64,000 bases of DNA, from assembly GCF_028553725.1 (NCBI RefSeq), contig NZ_CP067124.1, forward strand, positions 1,622,001-1,686,000, given 5' to 3'. Positions 25,562-34,736 of the stretch are shown here, one piece after another. The DNA is from Paracoccus alcaliphilus. Its GTDB lineage: Bacteria > Pseudomonadota > Alphaproteobacteria > Rhodobacterales > Rhodobacteraceae. Positions within the stretch are counted from its first letter, which is position 1. The number at the start of each line of letters is the position of its first letter. The translations under genes were made by a program, and so were the position numbers. The notes under the pieces were generated by a model. The model saw only the letters and a list, made by a program, of their open reading frames with translations. It did no database searches and was not told where the DNA came from.

Positions 25562-27070
25562 ATGTATCAGCTGAGCTCGGTCGACAAGAAATTCCCCGGC
25601 GTCCACGCGTTGAAATCCATCGACTTCCACATCAAGCGCGGCGAGATCGTCGGGCTGGTGGGCGAGAACGGCGCCGGGAAATCGACGCTGATGAAGGTGA
25701 TCTACGGCGCCTATCAGCCCGATGGCGGCCAGATCCTGATCGACGGCAAGCCGGTGCATTTCGCCAATCCCCGTCAGGCGATGAAGCGCGGCATCGGCAT
25801 GGTGTTTCAGGAGCAATCCCTGATCCCGAACCTGACGGTGATGGAGAACATCTTTCTGGGTTACGAGGCGCAGTTCACCCGTCTTGGCGTGGTGAACTGG
25901 AAGGCGATGGCCGAGGCGGCGAAGAAGCAGCTGGCCAAGGTGCGGCTGGACATCGACCCGGCCATGACCACCTCGGCCCTGTCCTTCGCGCAGCGGCAAC
26001 TGGTGGAACTGGCCAAGGTGCTGACGCTGGAGGAACGGGTCGAGGGCGATCTGGTCATCCTGCTGGACGAGCCGACCTCGGTCCTGTCCGAGGAAGAGGT
26101 GAAGCTGCTGTTCAAGCTGGTCCGCGAACTGACCAGCCGGGCGTCCTTCATCTTCGTCAGCCACCGCATGGACGAGGTGATGGAGTTGTCCGACCGCATC
26201 TATGTGATGAAGGACGGGCAGGTGATGGATGTCGTCGGCAAGGCAGAGGCCAGTGCCGAGGCGATCCAGCACAAGATGGTCGGCCGCCATGTGGATCGCG
26301 AATATTACCGTGAACAGCGCCAGAAGCCCTATGACGCTGCACGCAAGCTGTTCGATATGCGCGATGTCGTCTTGCCGGGTGGCCGTCCGCACAAACTGAA
26401 CCTGACGTTGCACGCAGGCGAGGTGTTGTGTCTGGTCGGCACCGAAGGCTCGGGCCGCGAGGCGATCCTGCGCACGATCTATGGGATGCTGACGCCGGTT
26501 TCGGGCCGTTTCGAGATGAAAGGGCAGGCGCTTCGCGGCTTCAACCCCCGCCGCTCGGTCGCGATGGGCGTGGGCTATGTGCCGCGCGAACGCAAGGTCG
26601 AGGGCATCGTGGCGGGCATGAACGTCTATGAGAACATGACCCTGTCTCAGCTTGGCCGCTATTCCAAGGCGGGCGTGATCGATGTCGGGCGCGAAAAGGC
26701 GCTGGCGCGGGACTGGATCGGCAAGCTGTCGATCAAGGCGCATTCCGAATTCGCCGATTGTGGCAATCTGTCGGGCGGCAACCAGCAGAAGGTGGTGCTG
26801 TCGAAATGGCGCTCGGGTGGGTCCGATATCATGCTGCTGGATCACCCGACGCGGGGTCTGGATATCGGCGCCAAGGAAGACGTCTATGACATGATCCGCG
26901 ACATGAGCGACGACGGCGTCGGTATCGTGCTGGTGGCCGACACGCTGGAAGAGGCCATAGGCCTGTCCCACACCATCGTTGTCCTGAAGGATGGCGAGAT
27001 CCAGCAGCGTTTCGACTGTCAACCGGGCGCCAAGCCGTCGCTTTTCGACCTTCTCCATCACATGATCTGA
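25562..27070 (+). CDS. Ribose-type ABC transporter ATP-binding protein (two ABC domains)
   Basis: A 502-residue cytoplasmic ATPase with duplicated ABC domains, as in RbsA. The first has Walker A GENGAGKST (residues 34-42), signature LSFAQRQLVELAK (degenerate) and Walker B VILLDEPTS. The second has a degenerate Walker A (GTEGSGREA), signature LSGGNQQKVVLSKW and Walker B IMLLDHPTRGLD. Asymmetric degeneracy is normal for the family, although the Walker B Glu-to-His change in the second domain is less usual. ATG at 25562 is nine bases after the permease stop. Confidence 0.9.
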   Translation: MYQLSSVDKKFPGVHALKSIDFHIKRGEIVGLVGENGAGKSTLMKVIYGAYQPDGGQILIDGKPVHFANPRQAMKRGIGMVFQEQSLIPNLTVMENIFLGYEAQFTRLGVVNWKAMAEAAKKQLAKVRLDIDPAMTTSALSFAQRQLVELAKVLTLEERVEGDLVILLDEPTSVLSEEEVKLLFKLVRELTSRASFIFVSHRMDEVMELSDRIYVMKDGQVMDVVGKAEASAEAIQHKMVGRHVDREYYREQRQKPYDAARKLFDMRDVVLPGGRPHKLNLTLHAGEVLCLVGTEGSGREAILRTIYGMLTPVSGRFEMKGQALRGFNPRRSVAMGVGYVPRERKVEGIVAGMNVYENMTLSQLGRYSKAGVIDVGREKALARDWIGKLSIKAHSEFADCGNLSGGNQQKVVLSKWRSGGSDIMLLDHPTRGLDIGAKEDVYDMIRDMSDDGVGIVLVADTLEEAIGLSHTIVVLKDGEIQQRFDCQPGAKPSLFDLLHHMI

Positions 27071-27077
27071 GGCGCAG

Positions 27078-28019
27078 ATGACCATGCAACGCATCAAACC
27101 GCATCTTCCCTGGATCACCCTTCTGGTCCTGACCGCCATCGTCGGCATCGTCGATCCGAACTTCCTCCGCCCGGTGAACCTGCTGAACCTCGCAGGCGAT
27201 ATCGTGCCCCTGTTCATCATGGCGCTGGGGCTGACCTTCGCGATCTATATCGGCGGGATCGACCTGTCGGTGCAGTCGATGGCCAACATGATCACGGTCA
27301 TCGCCTCGGTCTATCTGGCCTCGATGGGCGCATGGGTGGCGGTGCTGTGCATCGCGGCGGGTTTCGGGCTTGGCATGTTGTCGGGCTTCCTGACCACGCG
27401 GATGTTCGTGCCGTCCTTCATCTCGACGCTGGCCGTGGGCGGGATCTGCTTTTCGGTGGCGCAATGGCTGTCGGGCAACCGGGCGCTGAACATGGATGCC
27501 GAGCAGCGCAATGCCGTTTTCGGCTGGATGATCGGCCGCACCGGCATCGTCCCGAACGAGCTGCTTCTGGCCGCCGCCCTGCTGGCATTGTGCCTGTTCA
27601 TCGAACGCCGCACCATCCTTGGCCGGGTGCTGAAGGCCGTCGGCGCGGGCGAGCCTGCGGCGAAGGCTTCGGGGATCAATGTCGGGCGCTACAAGATGCT
27701 GGCCTTCGCGATTTCCGGGGCGCTGGCGGCGATTGCGGGGCTGCTGTTCTCGGTCAAGCTGTCGGGCGGCGCGCCGACCATCGCCAACGGCTTCCTTCTG
27801 CCTGCCATCGTTGCGGTTCTGGTCGGCGGCACGCCCCTGACCGGCGGCGTCGGCGGGGTGCTGAACACGCTGATCGGCACGCTGATCGTGGCGGTGATCC
27901 GGGCCTCGATGCTCTATCTGGGGATCGAGGCGACCCAGCAGCAGATGCTGTTCGGGCTGGTCCTGATCGCGGCCATCGCGCTGACCATCGACCGATCCAA
28001 GCTGCGCACGGCGAAATGA
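27078..28019 (+). CDS. Ribose-type ABC transporter permease 2
   Basis: A 313-residue RbsC-family permease with the motifs GGIDLSVQSMANM, FIERRTILGRVLKAVGAGEPAAKASGIN and GGTPLTGGVGGVLNTLIG. It differs enough from permease 1 to be a distinct subunit, so the transporter is a heterodimer. ATG at 27078 or 27084 could be the start. It ends one base before the alcohol dehydrogenase gene, so uptake and first oxidation are tightly linked. Confidence 0.88.
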   Translation: MTMQRIKPHLPWITLLVLTAIVGIVDPNFLRPVNLLNLAGDIVPLFIMALGLTFAIYIGGIDLSVQSMANMITVIASVYLASMGAWVAVLCIAAGFGLGMLSGFLTTRMFVPSFISTLAVGGICFSVAQWLSGNRALNMDAEQRNAVFGWMIGRTGIVPNELLLAAALLALCLFIERRTILGRVLKAVGAGEPAAKASGINVGRYKMLAFAISGALAAIAGLLFSVKLSGGAPTIANGFLLPAIVAVLVGGTPLTGGVGGVLNTLIGTLIVAVIRASMLYLGIEATQQQMLFGLVLIAAIALTIDRSKLRTAK

Positions 28020-28020
28020 G

Positions 28021-29058
28021 ATGACCATGATGCAAGCCGCCGTCCTTGTCGCCCCGCACCGTTTCGAGCTGCGCGAGGTGCCGCGCCCGCAGATCGGCCC
28101 CGACGAGGTGCTGATCCGCGTGACCCGGACCGGCATCTGTGGCACCGACCTGCACATGTTCCATGGCCGTTACGCGGCGGACGACCTGCCGATCATTCCC
28201 GGCCATGAATTCTGCGGCACCATCGAACAGGTCGGCGCGAACCAGCGCCACCTGACCCCCGGCCAGATGGTGGTGGCCGACATCAATATCGGCTGCGGGC
28301 ACTGCTACTGGTGCCGTCGCAACGAGGTGCTGAACTGCCCGGACATGGCGCAGCTTGGCATCACCCGCGATGGCGCCTTCGCCGAATTCGTGGCGCTGCC
28401 GGGGCGGCTGGTCATTCCGGCCCCGGAAGATGTCGCGCCCGAAATCCTCGCCCTGACCGAGCCGGTCGCCTGCGTCGTCCGCGCCGCCCGCAAGGCGGGC
28501 GCGGGTATCGCGCAATCGGTCGTGGTGCTGGGCGCGGGGCCGGTCGGCAACCTGCATGTGCAGATGATGCGGCTGGTCGGCGCCGCGCCGATCATCGTGG
28601 CCGACCTGTCGTCTGAGCGCTGCGCGATGGCGCTTGAGGCCGGCGCGGATGCCGCGATCAGCGATCCCGCGCAACTGAAACCCGCCGTTCTGGACCTGAC
28701 CGATGGAAGGGGCGCGGATCTGGTGATCGAAAGCGTCGGCCACCCGGCGCTTTACGCCACCGCCTTCGATCTGATCCGCAAGGGCGGCCATGTCGCCTTC
28801 TTCGGTCTGACCGGTCCCGAGGCCGCCGTTCCGGTGCCGATCCTGCGCACGATTCTTGAGGAAAACAGCCTCAAGGGCTCGGTCGCGGGGATGGGGCAGG
28901 ACATGCATGATGCGCTGGCGCTGCTGGCGCATGGGCGCTTCCGCACCGATGCCTTCACCACCGCATCCTATCCGCTGGACCGCATTCAGGAGGCGTTCGA
29001 GACCCTGGCCGACCGGCCCGCCGACCTGAAGACCCAGATCGTCATTTCGCAAGACTGA
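28021..29058 (+). CDS. Zinc-dependent alcohol/polyol dehydrogenase (MDR family)
   Basis: A 345-residue medium-chain dehydrogenase. The catalytic zinc ligands C40 (TGICGTD) and H62-E63 (PGHEF) are present. The structural zinc loop has four cysteines (CGHCYWCRRNEVLNC). The NAD-binding motif is VVLGAGPVGNLHVQMM. The closest well-known relatives are sorbitol and threonine dehydrogenases. Following directly after the ABC genes, it is a good candidate for the first or second oxidation of the imported polyol. Confidence 0.87.
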   Translation: MTMMQAAVLVAPHRFELREVPRPQIGPDEVLIRVTRTGICGTDLHMFHGRYAADDLPIIPGHEFCGTIEQVGANQRHLTPGQMVVADINIGCGHCYWCRRNEVLNCPDMAQLGITRDGAFAEFVALPGRLVIPAPEDVAPEILALTEPVACVVRAARKAGAGIAQSVVVLGAGPVGNLHVQMMRLVGAAPIIVADLSSERCAMALEAGADAAISDPAQLKPAVLDLTDGRGADLVIESVGHPALYATAFDLIRKGGHVAFFGLTGPEAAVPVPILRTILEENSLKGSVAGMGQDMHDALALLAHGRFRTDAFTTASYPLDRIQEAFETLADRPADLKTQIVISQD

Positions 29059-29088
29059 CACCGCAGCATTCCCGAGGAACCTGAAACG

Positions 29089-30585
29089 ATGGACCAGATC
29101 GCCCGCACCCTTTCCCTGCCCGAGACCCCGCGCGAGTTCGGCTTTTTCATCGACGGCGAATGGCGCCACGGCCGCGAATTGGCCGAACAACGCTCGCCCG
29201 CGCATGGCGTGCCGGTGACGCGGGTGGCGCGCTGCACCACCGACGACCTGAACGATGCCGTTGCCGCCGCGCGTCGCGCCTTCGAGGATCGCAGCTGGGC
29301 CGGGATCTCGGGCGGCGAACGCGCGGGCGTGCTGCTGCGCGCGGCCGAAATCCTGCGCCGGCGCCGCGACGAGGTCGCCTATTGGGAGGTGCTGGAAAAC
29401 GGCAAGCCCATCGCCCAGGCCCGCGCCGAGATCGAAGGCTGCATCGCCTGTTTCGAGACCGCCGCCGGTGCCGCCCGCCTGCTGCATGGCGACAGCTTCA
29501 ACTCGCTGGGGGACGGGCTCTTCGGCATGGTCCTGCGCGAGCCCATCGGCGTCGTCGGTCTGATCACGCCGTGGAACTTCCCCTTCCTGATCCTGTGCGA
29601 GCGGGTGCCCTTCATCCTCGCCTCGGGCTGCACGATGGTGGTGAAGCCGTCCGAGGTGACCAGCGCCACCACGCTGATCCTTGCCGAGATCCTGACCGAG
29701 GTCGGGTTGCCGAAGGGCGTCTACAACGTCGTCACCGGACCCGGCCGCAGCGTCGGGCAGGCGATGGCCGAGCACGCGGATATCGACATGCTGTCCTTCA
29801 CCGGCTCGACCGGGATGGGGCGGTCCTGCGTCCATGCCGCCGCCGACAGCAATTTCAAGAAGCTGGGGCTGGAACTGGGCGGCAAGAACCCGATCATCGT
29901 CTTTGCCGACAGCGATCTTGAGGACGCCGCCGACGCCGCCGCCTTCGGGATCAGCTTCAATACCGGGCAATGCTGCGTCTCCTCCAGCCGGCTGATCGTC
30001 GAGGCCTCGGTCGCCGATGAATTCGAGCGCCTGCTGGTCGAGAAGATGGCCCGCATCCGCATCGGCGATCCGCTGGATGAGGCCACCCAGGTCGGCGCCA
30101 TCACCACCGAGGCGCAGAACCGCACGATCCTCGATTATATCGCCAAGGGCCGCGACGAGGGTGCGCGCCTGCTGACCGGCGGCGAGGTGCTGGAGATCGG
30201 CGCGGGCCGCTTCATCGCGCCGACGCTGTTTTCCGGCGTGCGCCGCGACATGGCCATCGCGCGGGACGAGATCTTCGGCCCGGTCCTGTCGTCCTTCCGC
30301 TTCGAGACGGTGGACGAGGCCATCGCCATCGCCAATGATACGGTCTACGGGCTGGCGGCCTCGCTGTGGACCAAGGATCTGGACAAGGCGCTGGTGGTGA
30401 CGCGGCGGGTCAGCGCCGGGCGGTTCTGGGTCAACACGATCATGGCGGGCGGCCCGGAAATGCCCTTGGGCGGGTTCAAGCAATCGGGCTGGGGCCGCGA
30501 GGCCGGGGTTTACGGCGTCGAGGAATATACGCAGATCAAGTCGGTCCATGTCGAGATCGGCAAGCGCAAGCACTGGATCGGATGA
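29089..30585 (+). CDS. NAD(P)-dependent aldehyde dehydrogenase
   Basis: A 498-residue aldehyde dehydrogenase with all catalytic features: Asn in TPWNFPF, Glu in LELGGKNP and the nucleophilic Cys in FNTGQCCVSSSR. C-terminal EIFGPVLSSFRFE matches the family. It would convert an aldehyde made by the alcohol dehydrogenase or the GMC enzyme to the carboxylic acid later activated by the CoA-transferase. It is co-transcribed with both neighbours, and the GMC start overlaps its stop by 4 bp. Confidence 0.92.
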   Translation: MDQIARTLSLPETPREFGFFIDGEWRHGRELAEQRSPAHGVPVTRVARCTTDDLNDAVAAARRAFEDRSWAGISGGERAGVLLRAAEILRRRRDEVAYWEVLENGKPIAQARAEIEGCIACFETAAGAARLLHGDSFNSLGDGLFGMVLREPIGVVGLITPWNFPFLILCERVPFILASGCTMVVKPSEVTSATTLILAEILTEVGLPKGVYNVVTGPGRSVGQAMAEHADIDMLSFTGSTGMGRSCVHAAADSNFKKLGLELGGKNPIIVFADSDLEDAADAAAFGISFNTGQCCVSSSRLIVEASVADEFERLLVEKMARIRIGDPLDEATQVGAITTEAQNRTILDYIAKGRDEGARLLTGGEVLEIGAGRFIAPTLFSGVRRDMAIARDEIFGPVLSSFRFETVDEAIAIANDTVYGLAASLWTKDLDKALVVTRRVSAGRFWVNTIMAGGPEMPLGGFKQSGWGREAGVYGVEEYTQIKSVHVEIGKRKHWIG

Positions 30586-32186
30586 TGGAGACGGGCTTTG
30601 ACTATGTGATCGTCGGCGGCGGCTCGGCCGGTTGCGTCATGGCGGCGCGGCTGTCAGAAAACCCCGAGGCGCGGGTCTGCCTGATCGAGGCCGGGGGCCG
30701 TGACAGCCATCCGCTGATCCACATGCCGGTGGGCTTTGCCAAGATGACCACCGGGCCGCTGACCTGGGGGCTGACCACCGCGCCGCAGCGCCACGCCAAC
30801 AACCGCGAAATCCCCTATGCGCAGGCGCGGGTTCTGGGTGGCGGCTCGTCGATCAATGCCGAGGTGTTCACGCGCGGCCATCCTTCGGATTACGACCGCT
30901 GGGTCGAGGAAGGGGCCGAGGGCTGGGGCGCGGAAGAAGTCCGGCACTATTTCCGCAAGTCCGAGGGCAATTCGATCCTGTCGGGCGAATGGCACGGCAC
31001 GGACGGGCCCCTGGGCGTGTCGAACCTGCCGCATCCGAACGTGCTCAGCCGGGCTTTCGTGCAAAGCTGTCAGGAAATCGGCATCCCCCATAATCCCGAT
31101 TTCAACGGCCCGCATCAGGAAGGGGCGGGGCTCTATCAGACGACGACGCGCGACAACCGCCGCTGCTCGACCGCGGTGGGCTATCTGCGCCCCGCGCTGT
31201 CGCGCCCCAACCTGACGCTGCTGATCGGGGCGGCGGTGCTGCGGCTGGTCTTCGAGGGGCGGCGCGCGGTCGGCGTCGAATATGTGCTGGGCAAGGGCCG
31301 CCAGCCGGTGGTGGCGCGCGCGGCGCAAGAGGTTCTCGTGACCTCGGGCGCCATCGGCACGCCCAAGCTGATGATGCTGTCGGGGATCGGGCCCGCCGAT
31401 CACCTGCGCAGCCACGGGATCGAGGTGATGCAGGACCTGCCCGGCGTGGGTCAGAACCTTCAGGATCATTTCGGCATCGACATCGTGGCGGAACTGAAGG
31501 GGCACGAAAGCCTCGACCGCTATGGCAAGCCGCATTGGATGCTGTGGGCGGGGCTGCAATATGCGCTTTTCAGATCCGGGCCGGTGACCTCGAACGTGGT
31601 CGAGGCGGGGGCCTTCTGGTATGCCGACCGCGACGCGCCTTGCCCGGACCTGCAATTCCATTTCCTTGCCGGGGCGGGGGCCGAGGCCGGCGTGCCCTCG
31701 GTGCCGAAGGGGTCTTCGGGGATCACGCTGAACAGCTATACGCTGCGGCCGAAATCGCGGGGGACGGTGACGCTGCGGTCTTCCGATCCGCGCGATGCGC
31801 CGGTGGTCGATCCGAACTTCCTGGCCGAGCCAGAGGATCTGCGCATCTCGACCGAGGGTATCAGGATCAGCCGCGAGATCTTCAGCCAGCATTCGCTGGG
31901 GAAATACATCCGCGAGACCCGCTTTCCCGCTGCAAATGTGCGCACGCAGGCGGATTACGAGGCCTATGCCCGCCAATATGGCCGCACCTCCTATCACCCG
32001 ACCTGCACCTGCAAGATGGGGCGCGACGAGATGGCGGTGGTCGATCCGCAGCTGCGGGTCCACGGGCTGGACGGGCTGCGGATCTGCGACAGTTCGGTCA
32101 TGCCGTCGCTGGTCGGATCGAATACCAACGCGCCGACGATCATGATCGCGGAACGCGCCTCGGACCTGATCCGGGGCAATCGCTGA
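30582..32186 (+). CDS. GMC-family FAD oxidoreductase (choline dehydrogenase-like)
   Basis: A 534-residue flavoprotein. The FAD motif VIVGGGSAGCVMA is near residue 8, the GMC signature GGGSSINAEVFTRG near residue 88, and the catalytic His in the C-terminal HPTCTCKMG, followed by NTNAPTIMIAERASDLI. GMC enzymes oxidise primary alcohols such as choline, polyols and alkanols. Here it is translationally coupled to an aldehyde dehydrogenase, so the pair likely converts R-CH2OH to R-COOH. ATG at 30582 overlaps the preceding stop. Confidence 0.9.
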   Translation: MMETGFDYVIVGGGSAGCVMAARLSENPEARVCLIEAGGRDSHPLIHMPVGFAKMTTGPLTWGLTTAPQRHANNREIPYAQARVLGGGSSINAEVFTRGHPSDYDRWVEEGAEGWGAEEVRHYFRKSEGNSILSGEWHGTDGPLGVSNLPHPNVLSRAFVQSCQEIGIPHNPDFNGPHQEGAGLYQTTTRDNRRCSTAVGYLRPALSRPNLTLLIGAAVLRLVFEGRRAVGVEYVLGKGRQPVVARAAQEVLVTSGAIGTPKLMMLSGIGPADHLRSHGIEVMQDLPGVGQNLQDHFGIDIVAELKGHESLDRYGKPHWMLWAGLQYALFRSGPVTSNVVEAGAFWYADRDAPCPDLQFHFLAGAGAEAGVPSVPKGSSGITLNSYTLRPKSRGTVTLRSSDPRDAPVVDPNFLAEPEDLRISTEGIRISREIFSQHSLGKYIRETRFPAANVRTQADYEAYARQYGRTSYHPTCTCKMGRDEMAVVDPQLRVHGLDGLRICDSSVMPSLVGSNTNAPTIMIAERASDLIRGNR

Positions 32187-32214
32187 CAGGGGCGCGGCTG
32201 CCGTCGCGCCCCTG
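32187..32214. terminator. Convergent terminator between GMC gene and AKR gene
   Basis: A perfect 10-bp stem CAGGGGCGCG / CGCGCCCCTG with an 8-base loop fills the 33-bp gap between two convergent genes. T-runs are poor, but its place and strength suggest a bidirectional terminator. Confidence 0.6.
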
Positions 32215-32219
32215 TCGTG

Positions 32220-33041
32220 TCAGTCCCATTCGGGCGCGAAGGGCACCCGGTCACGGTCCACGATCCGGTAGTTTGTCGCCCCCAGCGCGTCGATCCGCGC
32301 CATGTCCTCCGCCGACAGCGTGAAATCCAGGATGTCGAAATTCGCCCGGATGTTTTCCGGCTTGGTGGACATGGTATTCATCGCCAGCCCCTTCTGCGCG
32401 ATCCAGCGCAGCGCGACCTGAGCGGCGGATTTGCCATATGCAGCGCCGATTTTGGCCATCAGCGGGTATTTGAAGATCTCGCCCCGCGCCAGCGAGCAAT
32501 AGGAAGACAGCGGGATGCCCGTATCTTTCGCCGCCGCCAGCAGCCGCGACTGATCCAGCAGCGGGTGAAACTCGACCTGATTCGTGACCAGCGGCGCGTC
32601 GACCAGCGCCTTCGCCGCGCGCATCATGGCTGCGGTATAGTTCGACACGCCGATATGGGCGGCCAGCCCGGCCTCGCGGGCCTTTTGCAGCAACCGCAGC
32701 GACGGCGCGATATCGCCGCCCGCCGGCGGCCAGTGCAGCAGCAGGAGATCGACCCGCTCGACCCGCAAGGCCCGCAGGCTGTCCTCGACAGAAGGCAGAA
32801 AGCCCGATTCGTCGAAATTCTCGGGCCGCACCTTGGTGGTGATGCAAAGCTGGTCGCGCGGAATGCCGCAATCGGCCAGCGCGGCGCCGGTATCGGCTTC
32901 GTTCGCGTAACTTTGCGCGGTGTCGAAGGCGCGATAGCCGACCTCGATGGCGGCATGGACCGCCTCGCGCAGCGCGCCGCCGGTCAACGGATAGGTGCCG
33001 AATCCGCGCTGGAATTCGGGCCGCATCAGGATGTTCGTCAC
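32220..33041 (-). CDS. Aldo/keto reductase, DkgB-like
   Basis: A 273-residue AKR with the full catalytic tetrad: D40, Y45 (SYANE), K70 (TTKV) and H103 (LLLHWPP). The VTNQVEFHPLLDQ segment matches 2,5-diketogluconate reductases. It begins with GTG at 33041 behind a perfect GGAGG. It is divergent from the CoA-transferase gene, with a shared operator in the gap (33119-33134), so it belongs to the regulon as a single-gene unit. It probably reduces or oxidises a carbonyl of a pathway intermediate. Confidence 0.85.
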   Translation of the reverse strand: MTNILMRPEFQRGFGTYPLTGGALREAVHAAIEVGYRAFDTAQSYANEADTGAALADCGIPRDQLCITTKVRPENFDESGFLPSVEDSLRALRVERVDLLLLHWPPAGGDIAPSLRLLQKAREAGLAAHIGVSNYTAAMMRAAKALVDAPLVTNQVEFHPLLDQSRLLAAAKDTGIPLSSYCSLARGEIFKYPLMAKIGAAYGKSAAQVALRWIAQKGLAMNTMSTKPENIRANFDILDFTLSAEDMARIDALGATNYRIVDRDRVPFAPEWD

Positions 33042-33089
33042 GTTTTTCCTCCCATGTTTTCGAGCTCTCCGGACCGGGACAGTTTACCC

Positions 33090-33134
33090 TTGCCGGATGG
33101 CTCCGCCATAGCTATGTTTATAACTGGATAGTTA
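33090..33134 (+). promoter_or_regulatory. Promoter with TetR-type operator, CoA-transferase operon
   Basis: TTGCCG (33090-33095) and TATGTT (33113-33118) are spaced by 17 bp. The operator ATAACTGGATAGTTAC (33119-33134) starts directly after the -10 box and so covers the transcription start. It is nearly identical to the site at 37996-38011. It could also repress the divergent AKR gene. Confidence 0.65.
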
Positions 33135-33164
33135 CTTAAGATGCAATTGCGAAGGAGGAGCGCA

Positions 33165-34736
33165 ATGTCCAAGATCCGAACCGCCCGCGAGGCTGCGGGG
33201 CTGGTCCGCGATGGGGCGACGGTGGCGGTCAACTCGTCTTCGGGGCTGCTTTGCCCCGACCATGTGCTGAAAGCCCTGGGCGAACGGTTCGAGGACGAGG
33301 GCGCCCCCCGGAACCTGACCACCATTCACCCGATTGCGGCGGGCGACATGTTCGGCACGCCCGGCGTGGATCACATCGCCCATCCGGGGATGATCACCCG
33401 CATCATCGGCGGGTCCTACCCGTCGGGTCCGTCGAACGCCGAGCCGCCGAAAATCTGGCAGCGCATCCTGGCCGAGGAGGTCGCGGCCTATAACGTGCCC
33501 TCGGGGATCGTCTTCGACATGCTGCGCGAAGGCGCGGCGCAGCGCCCCGGCGTACTGACCAAGGTCGGCATGGAGACCTTCGCCGATCCCGAGCTTGAAG
33601 GCTGCGCGATGAACGACAGTGCCCGCGCCGCGCCCATCGTCCGGCGGGTGGAGTTCGACGGTGACACATGGCTGCACTTCCCGGCGCTGCGTCCCGACGT
33701 GGCGCTGATCCGGGCCACCACGGCGGATGAAAACGGCAACCTGACCTTCGAGGACGAGGGCGCGACCCTTGGTGCCATGGAAATGGCACTGGCGGCGCAT
33801 AACTGCGGCGGCATCGTCATCGCTCAGGTCCGGCGCGTGGCAGCACAGGGCACGCTGAAGCCGCATGACGTCAAGGTTCCGGGGATCTTGGTCGACGTGA
33901 TCGTCGAGGCGCCGGACCAGTTGCAGACCACCGCGACCCCGCATGACCCGGCGATCTCGGGCGAGGTGTTCCGGCCGCTGTCCAGTTTCAGCCTTGCCGC
34001 CTTCAACCCCGGCAAGATCATGGCGCGCCGCGTGGCGCAGGAATTGCGCCAGGGCTGGGCGGTCAATATCGGCTTTGGCATCTCGGCCAATGTGCCGCGC
34101 ATCCTGATCGAGGAAGGGCAGCACGGCGCCGTCACCTGGGTGATCGAACAGGGGCCGGTGGGCGGCGTGCCGCTCTTGGATTTCAAGTTCGGCTGCGCCA
34201 GCAATGCCGAGGCCTTCGTCGCCTCGCCGCATCAGTTCAGCTATTTCCAGGCGGGCGGGTTCGATTGCTCGCTGCTGTCCTTCCTCGAAATCGACGCCGA
34301 AGGTTCGGTCAATGTCAGCCGTCTGGCCGCGACGCCGCACCGGACAGCGGGGGCGGGGGGCTTCGTGGACATCACGGCGCGCGCGAAGAAGATCGTGTTC
34401 TCGGGCAATTTCAACGCCGGCGCGAAGATGCGGATCGAGGATGGCAGGCTGGTCATCGACCGCGAGGGCAAGGTGGCCAAGATCGTGCCGAAGGTCGATC
34501 AGGTCAGCTTCTCGGGTCCCCGCGCCATCGCGCAGGGGCAGGAGATCACCTATGTGACCGAGCGTTGCGTGCTGCGGCTGCTGCCCGAGGGGCTGACCGT
34601 GACCGAGATCGCGCCGGGCATCGATCTGCAGCGCGACGTGCTGGATCAGGCGGCGACGCCATTGCGGGTGGCCGACGACCTGAAGGTGATGGACGCGGCG
34701 CTGTTCCGCGACACGCCGATGGGGCTGGCGTTGTGA
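33165..34736 (+). CDS. Acetate/propionate CoA-transferase-like protein (family I, YdiF type)
   Basis: A 523-residue protein in which the alpha and beta CoA-transferase subunits are fused, as in YdiF and propionate CoA-transferase. Visible are the N-terminal IGGSYPSGPSNAEPPKIW region and the C-terminal part around SLLSFLEIDAEGSVNVS, where the active-site Glu of the family is expected. It would load CoA from acetyl-CoA or similar onto the acid produced by the upstream oxidations. The ATG at 33165 has AAGGAGGAG directly upstream. It heads an operon with the enoyl-CoA hydratase and glycerate kinase. Confidence 0.85.
   Translation: MSKIRTAREAAGLVRDGATVAVNSSSGLLCPDHVLKALGERFEDEGAPRNLTTIHPIAAGDMFGTPGVDHIAHPGMITRIIGGSYPSGPSNAEPPKIWQRILAEEVAAYNVPSGIVFDMLREGAAQRPGVLTKVGMETFADPELEGCAMNDSARAAPIVRRVEFDGDTWLHFPALRPDVALIRATTADENGNLTFEDEGATLGAMEMALAAHNCGGIVIAQVRRVAAQGTLKPHDVKVPGILVDVIVEAPDQLQTTATPHDPAISGEVFRPLSSFSLAAFNPGKIMARRVAQELRQGWAVNIGFGISANVPRILIEEGQHGAVTWVIEQGPVGGVPLLDFKFGCASNAEAFVASPHQFSYFQAGGFDCSLLSFLEIDAEGSVNVSRLAATPHRTAGAGGFVDITARAKKIVFSGNFNAGAKMRIEDGRLVIDREGKVAKIVPKVDQVSFSGPRAIAQGQEITYVTERCVLRLLPEGLTVTEIAPGIDLQRDVLDQAATPLRVADDLKVMDAALFRDTPMGLAL

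Noticed and set aside
27754..30573. 939-residue leftward open frame
   Set aside because: It runs opposite the permease, alcohol dehydrogenase and aldehyde dehydrogenase genes, all with intact catalytic motifs; its composition is typical of a high-GC shadow frame.
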